64,000 nt of DNA from Nocardia acididurans (GTDB lineage: Bacteria; Actinomycetota; Actinomycetes; Mycobacteriales; Mycobacteriaceae): positions 186,001 through 250,000 of the forward strand of contig NZ_JAERRJ010000012.1 in the NCBI RefSeq assembly GCF_016741815.1. The letters run 5' to 3'. The notes beneath the pieces were generated by a model that was given only the letters and a program-made list of their open reading frames with translations, did not search any database and had not been told where the DNA came from. Of this stretch, positions 44,103 through 53,207 are shown in pieces (position 1 is the first letter of the stretch; each line of letters starts with the position of its first letter). Made by a program: the position numbers and the translations under genes.

Positions 44103-44711
44103 ATGATCAACACCCGCCTGACCGCCCTGTTCGGAGCCGCACTCACCGCCGGAATCCTCAGCGCCACAACAGGTCCGGCCGTCGCCGACGGCCCCACCAC
44201 CGACTCGGCTCCCCTGACCTGCGCGGGCCGGACCATCGACCCCGCGGCCCCGATCCACTACCGCACCGAAGCCCTGATCAAAGCCCCCCTCGACACCATC
44301 TGGAACCTCCAGACCGACGTCGAACGCTGGCCCTCCTGGCAGCCCGGGGTCGCCACCAACGAGCGCCTCGACGCCGGCCCCTTCCAGCCCGGCTCCCGAT
44401 TCCGCTGGACCATGCCCGTTCCCGCCACCACCTCCACCCCCGCGACCACCCTCACCATCACCTCGACCGTCCAGCAGCTGGAGCCCGGGCGCTGCCTCCG
44501 CTGGACCGGCCCCGCGACCGGCAACGGCCTGAATATCGAAGGCGGAGTCCACATCTGGACCTTCACCCCCGTCGACGGCGGCGTCCTCGTCCGCACCGAG
44601 GAGAACTGGAACGGAGCCCAGGTCGAAGCCGACGTCCCCACCTCCACCCGATTCCTCGGCATGGGCCTCGAAGCCTGGATGTCCGACCTGCGCAAGGCCG
44701 CCGAACGCTAG
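44103..44711 (+). CDS. Secreted SRPBCC/START-like protein
   Basis: A 202-residue protein with a cleavable signal peptide (ending ...TGPAVADGP) and a polyketide-cyclase/START-like domain (about 50-200): YRTEALIKAPLDTIWNLQTDVERWPSW is the typical beginning of the fold. Most SRPBCC proteins are cytosolic, so an exported one is noteworthy; it may bind a lipid or steroid outside the membrane. AAGGAG lies before the ATG. It is divergent from TetR. Confidence 0.85.
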   Translation: MINTRLTALFGAALTAGILSATTGPAVADGPTTDSAPLTCAGRTIDPAAPIHYRTEALIKAPLDTIWNLQTDVERWPSWQPGVATNERLDAGPFQPGSRFRWTMPVPATTSTPATTLTITSTVQQLEPGRCLRWTGPATGNGLNIEGGVHIWTFTPVDGGVLVRTEENWNGAQVEADVPTSTRFLGMGLEAWMSDLRKAAER

Positions 44712-44731
44712 TCTCGAGCGGAGCCCGAAGG

Positions 44732-46141
44732 TCATTCGGCGAGTGTTTCCTCGGCCGCGCGTTCCCCGGCCTGGATGGCGCCGCTGAGGAAGCCCATCCA
44801 GGCGTCGGCGGTTTCGACGCCCGCGAAATGCACTCGCCCGACGGATGTTTTCGGCAGTCGCCGCGCGGAGGTGAGCGCCCCGACCGCGAGCCCGCCCTCG
44901 CACCCGAAGGCGTACGGCTCATCCTGCCAGCTCTTTTCGAGATAGTGGCGGGGAAATCCGGCGCGTGAACCGAACAGGTCGGTGCACACGCTGAGGACGG
45001 TGCGCCGGCGCTCGTCCGGATCGGCGGGGCCGCGGTCACCGGGGAGATATCCGGCCAGCACACCGACGCGTCCGTCCGGTGGCGAGGCGTCGAGCAGGCC
45101 CGGCACGGCGTCGATATCCGTCAGCGCCGAACCCGACAGACCCTCTTGCCGCCAGAACGGTTCGGCGTAGACGATATTGATCTTGCGGCCGTGCACCGGG
45201 CGCCAATCCTGCAGTAGCGCTGCGCTATCCGCGGGTAGCGCGGGATCGAAGGACAGCTCACGAAGGCCGGCGGGACCGATCGCGAGGATCGCCCGGTCCG
45301 CCTCGAATTCCGTCTCGGCGCACCGCACCGTGACACCGTCCGGGTGTTGGACGATCTCCCGGACCGGGCTGGCGACCACGACGCGATCCCCCAGTGCGAC
45401 GGCCATGGCCTGCGCCAATTCCTGTGCGCCGCCGTGGAATCGGAAGACTCGCGCGGGCCCCGCCAAGAGCGTGCCGAGGCCGCCCCAGGTTCGCAGGAAA
45501 TGCAGGGCGTACAGCAGCGAGGTCGATTCGGGCAGGTATCCGGCGAAATTGGCCTCGAACAGCAGGCGCGCGCGGGAGTCCGGCACCTGCTCGCGCAGCC
45601 AGGATCCGAAGGTGCGCTGGTCGAGGAGCTCGGCATCGGCAGCGCTCCAGGGCGCCTCCGCCGGGATGTCCGCGGCCATCCTGTCGAGTGCCGTGAGCGC
45701 GCCGAGCACCTGCAAGATCACCTCGGGTGGCAGGGGCAGTGTGGTCCATCGGGCGGCGAGGCGCATCGATGCCCGCAGTATGGGACGCAGGGCCGGGCGC
45801 GTGACCAGCCCCATCCCCCGCGGTGTGCCGAACCGGAAGGCTCGGGTGACGCCGCCGGTGTGCAGCAGGAACCGTCCCCCGGCGTTGCTCTCGAACAGCT
45901 CGACGCCATGCGCACGGGCCAGCCGGAAGACATTGTCGTGGACCGGGTAGACCAGCGTCGCCCCCTCGTCCACCACGGCCGCACCCACCCGGCCGGTCAG
46001 GGTGCGACCACCGACCCGCGGGAGCGCCTCGAGCACGATGACCGAGCGCCCCCGATCGGCCAATCGGCGTGCGGCGGCCAGTCCGGACAGTCCCGCGCCG
46101 ACCACCACGGCGTCGACCTTGTCTCTGCGATCTGTGGGCAT
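44732..46141 (-). CDS. FAD-dependent amine oxidase-family protein
   Basis: A 469-residue flavin amine-oxidase-fold enzyme. The N-terminal dinucleotide motif VVGAGLSGLAAARRL is followed by the RVGGRT loop (PRVGGRTLTG), and the C-terminal FAD segment FAGVETADAWMGFLSGAIQAG is as in monoamine oxidases. The ATG at 46141 has AGAGGG upstream and places the motif close to the N terminus. It is divergent from a TetR gene with a perfect palindromic operator in between. The substrate is unknown. Confidence 0.9.
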   Translation of the reverse strand: MPTDRRDKVDAVVVGAGLSGLAAARRLADRGRSVIVLEALPRVGGRTLTGRVGAAVVDEGATLVYPVHDNVFRLARAHGVELFESNAGGRFLLHTGGVTRAFRFGTPRGMGLVTRPALRPILRASMRLAARWTTLPLPPEVILQVLGALTALDRMAADIPAEAPWSAADAELLDQRTFGSWLREQVPDSRARLLFEANFAGYLPESTSLLYALHFLRTWGGLGTLLAGPARVFRFHGGAQELAQAMAVALGDRVVVASPVREIVQHPDGVTVRCAETEFEADRAILAIGPAGLRELSFDPALPADSAALLQDWRPVHGRKINIVYAEPFWRQEGLSGSALTDIDAVPGLLDASPPDGRVGVLAGYLPGDRGPADPDERRRTVLSVCTDLFGSRAGFPRHYLEKSWQDEPYAFGCEGGLAVGALTSARRLPKTSVGRVHFAGVETADAWMGFLSGAIQAGERAAEETLAE

Positions 46142-46179
46142 CGTGGCACCCTCTGCTTTCCCGTAGCGGATCATCGGAC

Positions 46180-46229
46180 CGTACGTTGCACGGTTTCCGT
46201 ACAACGTACGAGTTTCGTTCATCGTACGA
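46180..46229. promoter_or_regulatory. Nested TetR-type palindromes
   Basis: Perfect CGTACGTTG (46180-46188)/CAACGTACG (46202-46210), and a second perfect pair CGTACGA (46206-46212)/TCGTACG (46223-46229). They lie between the divergent amine-oxidase and TetR genes, so the regulator probably binds here and controls both. Confidence 0.7.
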
Positions 46230-46247
46230 GATTTGTATGATCGGTCA

Positions 46248-46859
46248 ATGCCCGACAGGACCTCGATATGGCTGCGCGCCGAGAAACCCGCCCGCGGCCG
46301 GCCCGCCCTGGACCGCGACCGAATCGTGGCGGCCGCGGTGACCCTGCTGGACGAGGAGTCCATCTCCGGGCTGACCATGCGCAAACTGGCGGATCGACTC
46401 GGCGTTCCGGCCATGACGCTGTACGGCTATGTCGCCAACAAGGAGGACGTGCTCGAGTACGCCGTGGACGCGGTATTCGCCGAAACACTGCACGAGGCCG
46501 ACTCCGGCGACTGGCGCGGCGAGTTGACCAGTATCGGGATCCGCACTTTCGAGGCGCTGCTACGGCACCACTGGGCCGCGCCGCTGGTCGGCGGCACGCC
46601 CCCGCTGGGTCCGGCGGCGGTCGCACAGTTCGCAACGATCGTCCGGGTTCTCACGGCGGCGGGATTCCACGACGAGCAGCTGGACGCGGTGACAACCGCC
46701 TTCTACTACTACGTGCTGGGCGCCGCCCTGGCGGAATCCGCCTGGGCGCGGGCCGGTCATCCGGCCGTGGAGGTGCTGTCCGGTTACGCGAACACCGATG
46801 CGGGAGAACGCTTCCGACGCGGCCTGAACGCCGTGCTCGAGGGGCTGCGACCGCACTGA
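46248..46859 (+). CDS. TetR-family transcriptional regulator
   Basis: A 203-residue regulator with an N-terminal HTH (TMRKLADRLGVPAMTLYGYVANKEDVLEY) and a C-terminal domain of the TetR(tet)-like class (RTFEALLRHHWAAPL). The ATG at 46248 is taken over an upstream TTG at 46233; the ribosome binding site is poor, and the transcript could be leaderless or nearly so. It is divergent from the amine-oxidase gene and converges on another TetR gene. Confidence 0.92.
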   Translation: MPDRTSIWLRAEKPARGRPALDRDRIVAAAVTLLDEESISGLTMRKLADRLGVPAMTLYGYVANKEDVLEYAVDAVFAETLHEADSGDWRGELTSIGIRTFEALLRHHWAAPLVGGTPPLGPAAVAQFATIVRVLTAAGFHDEQLDAVTTAFYYYVLGAALAESAWARAGHPAVEVLSGYANTDAGERFRRGLNAVLEGLRPH

Positions 46860-46866
46860 CCACGGG

Positions 46867-47490
46867 TCATCGCGCGGCCGCCGTGAGTGCGGCGACAGCG
46901 GCGTCGGCTAGTTCGTCCATTGGCTGCCAAGGGAATTGGGGTTTGCCGGCGCGCAGGCCGACGAGGCCGTGCAGGGTCGACCAGAGCAGAACCGTTGTGG
47001 CACGGACGGTTTCCTCCGAGGTCGCCGCGGGGAGTGCGCGGCGGACCGCTGATTCGAATCCCCCGAAGACGGGGCCACCGGGGAGTTCCGGAAGGGCGCG
47101 AGGGGTTTTGGGCGTGGGGACCAATGCGAACAGCACGCGGTAGCGGCCCGGATGTGCGAGGCCGTAACGGCAGTAGGCGCGGGCTCGAGCGCGCAGTTCC
47201 TCGGCGGGAGTGCCGGTTTCCCCGGCCGCGGCGTCCATGGTGTCGGCGAGTTCGGCGAACAGGGTTTCCGAGACGGCCCACAGCAGCTCTTCACGATCCG
47301 CGAAGTGCAGGTAGACGGTGGTGGCGGCGACCCCCGCCCGGCGCGCGACCGCACGCATCGACAGGTTCGCGTCGGTGACGCCGTCCTCCAGCAATTCGAT
47401 CGTGGCCCGGATCAGATCCGCGCGCAGCTGATGCCCCTCGCCTCGGGGGCTGCGTCGCCGCCTGACGGCCGCGGTCCGGTCCTCACTCAT
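46867..47490 (-). CDS. TetR-family transcriptional regulator
   Basis: A 207-residue regulator with an HTH near the N terminus (SMRAVARRAGVAATTVYLHFADREELLW) and a C-terminal WHG-like domain (VLLWSTLHGLVGLR). It is divergent from an alpha/beta hydrolase gene; a perfect 11-bp inverted repeat in the gap is the probable operator. It ends 7 bases from the convergent TetR gene. Confidence 0.93.
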   Translation of the reverse strand: MSEDRTAAVRRRRSPRGEGHQLRADLIRATIELLEDGVTDANLSMRAVARRAGVAATTVYLHFADREELLWAVSETLFAELADTMDAAAGETGTPAEELRARARAYCRYGLAHPGRYRVLFALVPTPKTPRALPELPGGPVFGGFESAVRRALPAATSEETVRATTVLLWSTLHGLVGLRAGKPQFPWQPMDELADAAVAALTAAAR

Positions 47491-47507
47491 GGTTGCGGAG
47501 ATTACCC

Positions 47508-47551
47508 TACAGCTGTAACACTACAATCGTAGCTTTACAGTTGTAGTGTTA
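47508..47551. promoter_or_regulatory. Perfect 11-bp inverted repeat between TetR and hydrolase
   Basis: TAACACTACAA (47516-47526) and TTGTAGTGTTA (47541-47551), preceded by a 10-base palindrome TACAGCTGTA (47508-47517). They are centrally placed in the 73-base divergent gap and are likely bound by the TetR protein. Confidence 0.7.
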
Positions 47552-47563
47552 GAGAGGTCGGCC

Positions 47564-48649
47564 ATGAGCACTCACTTACACCCCGCCCCCAACATCGACG
47601 ACATTCCCGCCGAGATCGGCGGCCGCATTCGCAAATGGGCCGATCTCGGCTCCGAATTCGGAATCGACGGCAATCGCATCGCGACCGCCGTGCGCACCGC
47701 CGGAAGCCCCGGCCGGCCCGCCTGGGTCGCCACCATGACGACGCTCGGCGACGAGACGTACGCCCGCGACAGACCCATGGAGGCGTCGTACTGGTATTTC
47801 ATGGCCCGTTTTCCCCATGTGCTGAGCCCGGCCGCTGCCAGGGCCTACGACCGGCACGTCAGCGCCTACCTGGCCGCGGCAAGGGACTTCGAGCACCCGC
47901 TGGAGGAGGTGCGAATTCCGTTCGAGGACAGCACATTCCCCGCCTACCTGCGGCTACCCCGGCACCACAGCGGCAACCTGGCAGCGGTGGTGATGTGGGG
48001 TGGCATGGACGTCTGGAAGAGCGACCTGGAAATCCATCTCCAAGCCGAACAGCTACTGCGCCTCGGCATCTCGGTACTGCAGATCGACCTCCCGGGCACC
48101 GGCGAGAGCCCCGTCCCCATGTCACCGACCGCCGAACGCGTCCCCCTCGCCGCCATCGACTTCCTGCGCAACCACCCCGCCATCAACGAAACCCGCATCG
48201 CCGTATGGGGTTTGAGCTTCGGCGGCTACCTGGCCGTCAAACTGGCGGCGCTGCTCCCGGACCTCGCGGGCGCGGTCAACAACGGCGGCCCCGTCCACCA
48301 CGCCCTCACCCACGAGCGCTTCCACCGCCTCCCCCAGGGCGCCCGAATCACCCTCACCCGCCTCCTCGCCCTGGACCCCTCGACCGCCCCCGCCACCGTG
48401 GCCGACCGCGTCGCCGACCTGTCCCTGATCACCCTGAACCTCCTCCCCACCCACCACCACGCCCCCCTGCTCAGCATCAACGGCGAACTCGACGACCTCA
48501 TCCCCATCGAGGACCTGTACGTCATCAGCGAACAGGGCATCCGCCAGGACCGCATGATCTACGGCACGGACATCCATGTCGCAGGCCGCAATTGGCGCCA
48601 CCACCACCCCCTGACCGCAGCCTGGCTGGCCGCGAAGACGAACGCCTGA
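47564..48649 (+). CDS. FrsA/DUF1100-like alpha/beta hydrolase
   Basis: A 361-residue serine hydrolase of the FrsA/2,6-dihydropseudooxynicotine hydrolase-like group. It has an N-terminal helical cap (about 1-110), then WGGMDVWKSD (oxyanion region), the nucleophile elbow GLSFGG, an acid in NGELDDLIP, and a catalytic His near the C terminus. The C-terminal part uses unusually C-rich codons. AGAGAGG lies before the ATG. It is probably regulated by the divergent TetR protein. The substrate is unknown. Confidence 0.88.
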   Translation: MSTHLHPAPNIDDIPAEIGGRIRKWADLGSEFGIDGNRIATAVRTAGSPGRPAWVATMTTLGDETYARDRPMEASYWYFMARFPHVLSPAAARAYDRHVSAYLAAARDFEHPLEEVRIPFEDSTFPAYLRLPRHHSGNLAAVVMWGGMDVWKSDLEIHLQAEQLLRLGISVLQIDLPGTGESPVPMSPTAERVPLAAIDFLRNHPAINETRIAVWGLSFGGYLAVKLAALLPDLAGAVNNGGPVHHALTHERFHRLPQGARITLTRLLALDPSTAPATVADRVADLSLITLNLLPTHHHAPLLSINGELDDLIPIEDLYVISEQGIRQDRMIYGTDIHVAGRNWRHHHPLTAAWLAAKTNA

Positions 48650-48675
48650 CCCGGCTCAGTACAGTCGACACAGAC

Positions 48676-48693
48676 TCGGGGCCCAGGCCCCGA
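48676..48693 (+). terminator. Weak hairpin between hydrolase and STM4015-like gene
   Basis: 7-bp stem TCGGGGC/GCCCCGA with a 4-base loop, 27 bases after the hydrolase stop. It is short and may be coincidental. Confidence 0.35.
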
Positions 48694-48725
48694 CGACGCC
48701 CCAGGGTTCTCACCGAAAGCTCTTG

Positions 48726-49586
48726 ATGACAGAAGAATTCGTCACCGCACATTTTCCCCGCAACCACCTCATCGAGTTCGGTGGATTGCCGGTCGTGGAA
48801 TTCACGCAGACCGCGGCGACAACGGATCTCCGCGCGGAGCTGGCCGACGCCGTCGGCGCTGGTCATCAGCTGCTGCAACCAAGCCAGGAGTCGGCTCGGC
48901 TTTCCGCAGCACTCGCTGATCCAGGCTCGGTGGCCTGGTGGCTAGAGTTCAACCCCGAAAACACCTGTGCGAGTGATGCGTTCGCTGTCTATCTGGACCG
49001 ATTTCTCGCGACCGCGCGGACCGAACCGGTTACCGCACTGGTGGTCGGCGGTCATATCGAAATGGGCACCGAACCGCAGGCGGTTGTCGACGCGCTGGTA
49101 GAACGACGGGACCGTTTTCCGAATCTGCGTGCGCTCTTCCTGAGTGAGATCGACGACGATCAGATCTCGGATGTCGACGACACTGCGGTCGGTGCGCTGG
49201 CGATGGCTTTCCCGAATCTCCGCGAACTCACCGTATGCCTCACCGGGGGAACCAATTTCGATCCCATCGAGCACAGCGGCCTGCGACGGCTGGTGTGGTA
49301 CTCCGATTGCCTCTACCCCGAGGTCATAGCGAGCATCGCGGGATCCGAGCTCCCCGCACTCGAATACCTGGAGTTGTGGAACGGCGAAACGTTTGCCGAG
49401 TCACGGGAGGAGTCGGAGCACGCTGCCTTCGAAGCGTTGTGCCACACGACAACGCTGCCAAGGCTGCATCACCTCGGGCTCCGCGGCTTCACCTTCGCCG
49501 AGGAGATCGCCGCCCAGTTGGCAGGCACACCCCTGAGGCGGCAGCTCACCGCCTTGCGGCTCGATACGGTGGATCAGCGAGGCTGA
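48726..49586 (+). CDS. STM4015-family leucine-rich-repeat-like protein
   Basis: A 286-residue protein with the pattern of the STM4015 family: an N-terminal FGGLPVVEF segment, then LRR-like units FPNLRALFLSEI, FPNLRELTV, LPALEYLELW and LPRLHHLGLRG. Its function is unknown; such proteins often sit in small accessory clusters. Third-position GC looks lower than in its neighbours, suggesting a different origin. The ATG at 48726 follows a TTG in frame. Its 3' end overlaps the convergent nei-type gene by 13 bases. Confidence 0.78.
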   Translation: MTEEFVTAHFPRNHLIEFGGLPVVEFTQTAATTDLRAELADAVGAGHQLLQPSQESARLSAALADPGSVAWWLEFNPENTCASDAFAVYLDRFLATARTEPVTALVVGGHIEMGTEPQAVVDALVERRDRFPNLRALFLSEIDDDQISDVDDTAVGALAMAFPNLRELTVCLTGGTNFDPIEHSGLRRLVWYSDCLYPEVIASIAGSELPALEYLELWNGETFAESREESEHAAFEALCHTTTLPRLHHLGLRGFTFAEEIAAQLAGTPLRRQLTALRLDTVDQRG

Positions 49587-50386
49587 CAGGTGGGGCACCA
49601 GAACAGGTTTCGGCCCTCCATGATGGAGTGCTGGACCGTGGTGCCGCACAGCCGGCAGGGTTCGCCCACACGACGGTAGACGTAGGTGCGCGGGCGGTCG
49701 GCGGCGTAGGAGGGGGCGCCGTGGTCGTGTTCGGGGCGGACCACGACCATGACGCCGCGCTGGACGCCTACCTTCATGAGGTCGACGAGGTCGTCCCAGA
49801 TGGCTTGCCACTCTTCGTGACTCAGCTGCTTGCCGGGGCGGTCGGGTGAGATGTTGTGGCGGAACAGGACTTCGGCGCGGTAGACGTTGCCGACTCCGGC
49901 GAGGACCTTCTGGTCCATGAGGAGTGCGCCGATCGGGCGGGCGGAGCGGGAGATGCGGTGCCAGGCGCGGTCGGGGTCGGCGTCGCGGCGCAGCGGGTCG
50001 GGGCCCAAACGGGCTGTGAGAGCGTCTACTTCGGGTTCGAGGAGGACCTCGCAGGCGGTGGGGCCGCGCAGGTCGGCGCCGAAGGGGTCGCCGGAGCGGC
50101 CCGCGCCGATGAGGCGCATGCGGACCTCGCCGACCGGGGCGGCAAGGGGTGCGGGGGATTCGGTGAATTTGCCGTACAGGCCGAGGTGGACGTGCACGAC
50201 CAGGCCCGAATCGTAGTGGTGCAGTAGGTGTTTGCCCCAGGCGTCGGCTTTGAGCAGGGTCTGGCCGTCGATCAGGGCGGCGCCTTCGGCGAAGCGGCCC
50301 TGCGGGCTGGAGACTCGGACCTGACCGCCGGCGAAGCGCTTGTGGTGCAGCTTCGCCAGGCGGTGCAGCGTATGGCCCTCGGGCAC
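49574..50386 (-). CDS. Fpg/Nei-family DNA glycosylase
   Basis: A 270-residue base-excision glycosylase/AP lyase. The N terminus is MPEGHT with P2 as the catalytic nucleophile and E3 as the acid, MDQKVLAGVGNVYRAEVLF is the helix-two-turn-helix, and a C-terminal zinc finger has CRLCG...CPTC. The PEGHT variant is that of the actinobacterial Nei2 group (Rv2464c-like) acting on oxidised pyrimidines. It starts 3 bases after the rpiB stop, so the two form an operon. Confidence 0.93.
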   Translation of the reverse strand: MPEGHTLHRLAKLHHKRFAGGQVRVSSPQGRFAEGAALIDGQTLLKADAWGKHLLHHYDSGLVVHVHLGLYGKFTESPAPLAAPVGEVRMRLIGAGRSGDPFGADLRGPTACEVLLEPEVDALTARLGPDPLRRDADPDRAWHRISRSARPIGALLMDQKVLAGVGNVYRAEVLFRHNISPDRPGKQLSHEEWQAIWDDLVDLMKVGVQRGVMVVVRPEHDHGAPSYAADRPRTYVYRRVGEPCRLCGTTVQHSIMEGRNLFWCPTCQPR

Positions 50387-50389
50387 AGG

Positions 50390-50863
50390 TCAGTACGCGG
50401 GGACGGCGGGGGCGACGCCGGACTTCTCGTACTCGGCGAGGATGTCGATGCGGCGCTGGTGGCGCTCCTCCTCGGACCAGGGGGTGGCGAGGAAGGCGTC
50501 GACGATGGCGAGGGCTTCCTCGGTGGAGTGCATGCGGCCGCCGATGCCGATCAGCTGGGCATTGTTGTGCTGGCGGGCCAGCTGGGCGGTTTCGACGCTC
50601 CAGGCCAGGGCGCAGCGGGCGCCGGGGACCTTGTTGGCGGCGATCTGCTCACCGTTGCCGGAGCCACCGAAGACCAGGCCCAGCGAGCCCGGGTCGGCGA
50701 CGGTGCGGCGGGCGGCCTCGATGCAGAAGGCCGGGTAGTCGTCGAGGGCGTCGTATTCGAGGGCGCCGCAATCGGTGACCTCGTGGCCCTGGCCCTCCAG
50801 GTGAGCCTTGACGATGTTCTTCAGTTCGAAGCCGGCGTGGTCGGCACCCAGGTATACGCGCAT
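50390..50863 (-). CDS. rpiB: Ribose-5-phosphate isomerase B
   Basis: A 157-residue RpiB interconverting ribose 5-phosphate and ribulose 5-phosphate. It has the N-terminal GADHAGFELK, the central GSGNGEQIAANKVPG loop and NAQLIGIGGR. Its length is normal for the actinobacterial type. It is first in the two-gene operon with the Nei-type glycosylase and matches the order Rv2465c-Rv2464c of M. tuberculosis. Confidence 0.96.
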   Translation of the reverse strand: MRVYLGADHAGFELKNIVKAHLEGQGHEVTDCGALEYDALDDYPAFCIEAARRTVADPGSLGLVFGGSGNGEQIAANKVPGARCALAWSVETAQLARQHNNAQLIGIGGRMHSTEEALAIVDAFLATPWSEEERHQRRIDILAEYEKSGVAPAVPAY

Positions 50864-51022
50864 GCCGCAGATTGTGTCAGGAGCCCAACTCGCGGAAGCG
50901 TTCAGGGGCGGGGGCCATTAACGGCAACTGATCGGCGCGACGAATAACAAGGTGCTCGGGTCGTCGGCGTCACAGCCGCACGACAGCCCCTCACCCTGCT
51001 ACCGAAACGTAGAGTTCACGCC

Positions 51023-52264
51023 ATGACGTCGGACGATCAGTCACAACCGCCGAACGCCAATTCGGGGGAAACACCTGCCGGGCATCAGCCCCAGCAACCG
51101 AACACCGGGGGATGGCCGGCCGCGGCGAGCCCGCCGCCGCACGGGGGCCACACCCCGCCGCCCGCGCCCATCGCCGGAGGCCCGGGCGCCTATCCCCCGC
51201 CCGCCGGCGACTGGAATCCCGTCACCGGCATGGCCGGCTGGAATCCGCAGGTCGGCCCGCCCGGCTGGACGGCACAGCAGGCGTACACGCCGCCGGTGAT
51301 CCCGCCGCACGATCACACCCGCGGCCTGTCCCCGTTCGGGATGCCCGCGCGGCACAGCTGGGAGATCCCCCTGCTGGTGGTGGTCGTCGTGATCACCTTC
51401 TTCGCGTACCTGTACGCGTTGATCGAGCTGATCTTCGGCGATTCCATCAACGACTACCTGCTGCTGCTTCTGCTGGCCCCGCTCATCCTCTGGTTCGGCC
51501 GAGGCACGAACTACGCGACCATGCGGATCAACGGCGTGAAGATGTCGCCCACCCAGTTCCCCGAGGGATACCGGATGGTGCAGGAGGCCGCCGCCCGGCT
51601 CGGCATGAAACAGGCGCCCGACGCCTTCGTGATCACCGGCAACGGCCAGATCAACGCGTTCGCGTCCGGGCACGGCTTCCGGCGGTTCGTGGTCGTCTAC
51701 AGCGATCTGTTCGAAATCAGCGGCGCGGCACGGCAACCCGACGCGCTGGCATTCATCATCGGCCACGAGGTCGGGCATATCGCGGCCGGCCATGTGTCGT
51801 ACTGGCGGCAGCTGGGCATGTTCGCCGTGCCGTTCCTGCCGATTCTGGGCAGTTCGCTGATCCGCTCGCAGGAGTACACGGCCGACAATCACGGCTACTG
51901 CAACCGGCATGTGGGCGCGCCCGGCGCCATGCAGACCTTGGCCGCGGGCAAGTACCTCAACACGCTGGTCGGATTCGACGAAATGGCCGATCGCGCACCG
52001 CAGGAGAAGGGCTTCTTCGTCTGGATCGTGAACGCGCTGTCCAGCCATCCGGTGCTGACCTGGCGCATGTGGGCGCTGCGCGACCGCAGCCGGCACGGAA
52101 AGCTGTTCCTGCGCCCGGATATGCCGATGCGCCCGCCGCAGCCGCCGGCCGGCTTCCCACCGTACGGCGGTCACCCGCAGTACCCGACCGGAGGCCATCC
52201 GCAGCAGCAGCCGTTCCCGCCCGGCGGCTACGGCGACACCACGCAGTTCCAGCGGCCCAGCTGA
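51023..52264 (+). CDS. M48-family membrane metallopeptidase
   Basis: A 413-residue zinc protease. The Pro/Gly-rich cytoplasmic N terminus (1-105) is followed by two hydrophobic segments (about 113-135 and 140-160). The catalytic HEVGH lies near 250 and a downstream glutamate in SQEYTADNHG. The C terminus is Pro/Gln/Gly-rich and disordered. It resembles HtpX-type membrane quality-control proteases, but the Pro-rich tails at both ends are an actinobacterial variant. It stands alone and ends before a bidirectional terminator. Confidence 0.9.
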   Translation: MTSDDQSQPPNANSGETPAGHQPQQPNTGGWPAAASPPPHGGHTPPPAPIAGGPGAYPPPAGDWNPVTGMAGWNPQVGPPGWTAQQAYTPPVIPPHDHTRGLSPFGMPARHSWEIPLLVVVVVITFFAYLYALIELIFGDSINDYLLLLLLAPLILWFGRGTNYATMRINGVKMSPTQFPEGYRMVQEAAARLGMKQAPDAFVITGNGQINAFASGHGFRRFVVVYSDLFEISGAARQPDALAFIIGHEVGHIAAGHVSYWRQLGMFAVPFLPILGSSLIRSQEYTADNHGYCNRHVGAPGAMQTLAAGKYLNTLVGFDEMADRAPQEKGFFVWIVNALSSHPVLTWRMWALRDRSRHGKLFLRPDMPMRPPQPPAGFPPYGGHPQYPTGGHPQQQPFPPGGYGDTTQFQRPS

Positions 52265-52270
52265 AGGCCA

Positions 52271-52306
52271 CCTGTTGTCCCGCTGGAAGCTCGGCGGGAC
52301 AACAGG
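52271..52306. terminator. Bidirectional hairpin terminator
   Basis: Perfect 13-bp stem CCTGTTGTCCCGC/GCGGGACAACAGG with a 10-base loop, between the convergent M48 peptidase and DsbA-like genes. Confidence 0.85.
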
Positions 52307-52315
52307 ATTCGCGGA

Positions 52316-52957
52316 TCAGCCGAACTCGGGGTCCTCGGTGCGGGTGCGCTTGAGCTCGAAGAAGTGCGGGTAGGAGGCCAGCGCGACGACGCCGTCCCAC
52401 ACCGTGCCCGCGACCTCGCCACGCGGAATCCGCGACAGCACCGGCCCGAAGAACGCGACGCCGTTGACATGGATGGTCGGGGTGCCGACATCCTTGCCGA
52501 CCTTGTCCATGCCCTCGTGATGCGACCGCCGCAGCGCCTCGTCGAAGTCGGTGCTCTGCGCGGCCTCGGCCAGTTCGGCGGGCAGCCCCACTTCCGCCAG
52601 CGCCTCGGCGACCGCGACCGTCAGCAGCTGATCGCCGTGCGCGGCCTCCAACTCCGCGCGCCGGTTGTGCAGCCGGGTGCCGAGCGCGGTGTAGAACGGC
52701 GCGAGCACCTTGTCGCCGTTGGCCTCGGCGGCGGCGATGGCCACGCGCACCGGCCCCCATGCGGTCTTCATGAGCTCCTGGTACTGCTCGGGCAGGTTGT
52801 CGCGGCCTTCGTTCAGCACGGCGAGGCTCATGACATGGAAGTTGACGTCGATATCGCGTACCTGCTCGACCTCGAGAATCCAGCGGGAGGTGATCCAGCA
52901 CCACGGGCACAGCGGATCGAACCAGAAATCGACCCGATCCTTCTTGGCATCGCTCAC
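52316..52957 (-). CDS. DsbA-like mycothiol-linked oxidoreductase (Rv2466c-like)
   Basis: A 213-residue thioredoxin-fold cytoplasmic protein with the active site CPWC (C17, C20) in FDPLCPWCW and the cis-Pro segment GTPTIHV. This matches M. tuberculosis Rv2466c, the mycothiol-dependent nitroreductase that activates TP053. It occupies the same genomic position, between rpiB and pepN. The start is GTG at 52957 (MSDAKKDRVDFWFD), giving the family's usual length; a longer in-frame extension to 53110 has no domain. Confidence 0.9.
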   Translation of the reverse strand: MSDAKKDRVDFWFDPLCPWCWITSRWILEVEQVRDIDVNFHVMSLAVLNEGRDNLPEQYQELMKTAWGPVRVAIAAAEANGDKVLAPFYTALGTRLHNRRAELEAAHGDQLLTVAVAEALAEVGLPAELAEAAQSTDFDEALRRSHHEGMDKVGKDVGTPTIHVNGVAFFGPVLSRIPRGEVAGTVWDGVVALASYPHFFELKRTRTEDPEFG

Positions 52958-53207
52958 GCCTACGCCTCGCTGGCGCTCGGCTTCGGCGTGCGCGGGGCGC
53001 GCTGTGTTGATGGTTCCCTCGCTTCGCTCAGTCACGGCAGCTTCCTTTCGCGTGTGGGGGTTGCGGGCGCGCGCGGGGCACGACCCTCCGCCAGGGGTAA
53101 CAACGGACATTTATGCCGGTATTTCCTCCAGCTCAGGACCACCGCGAGCTAGGGTCGGACTATCGGCCTCAACGTCGGCAGCAATCGCGGTGCAGGGAGG
53201 TTTCGGC

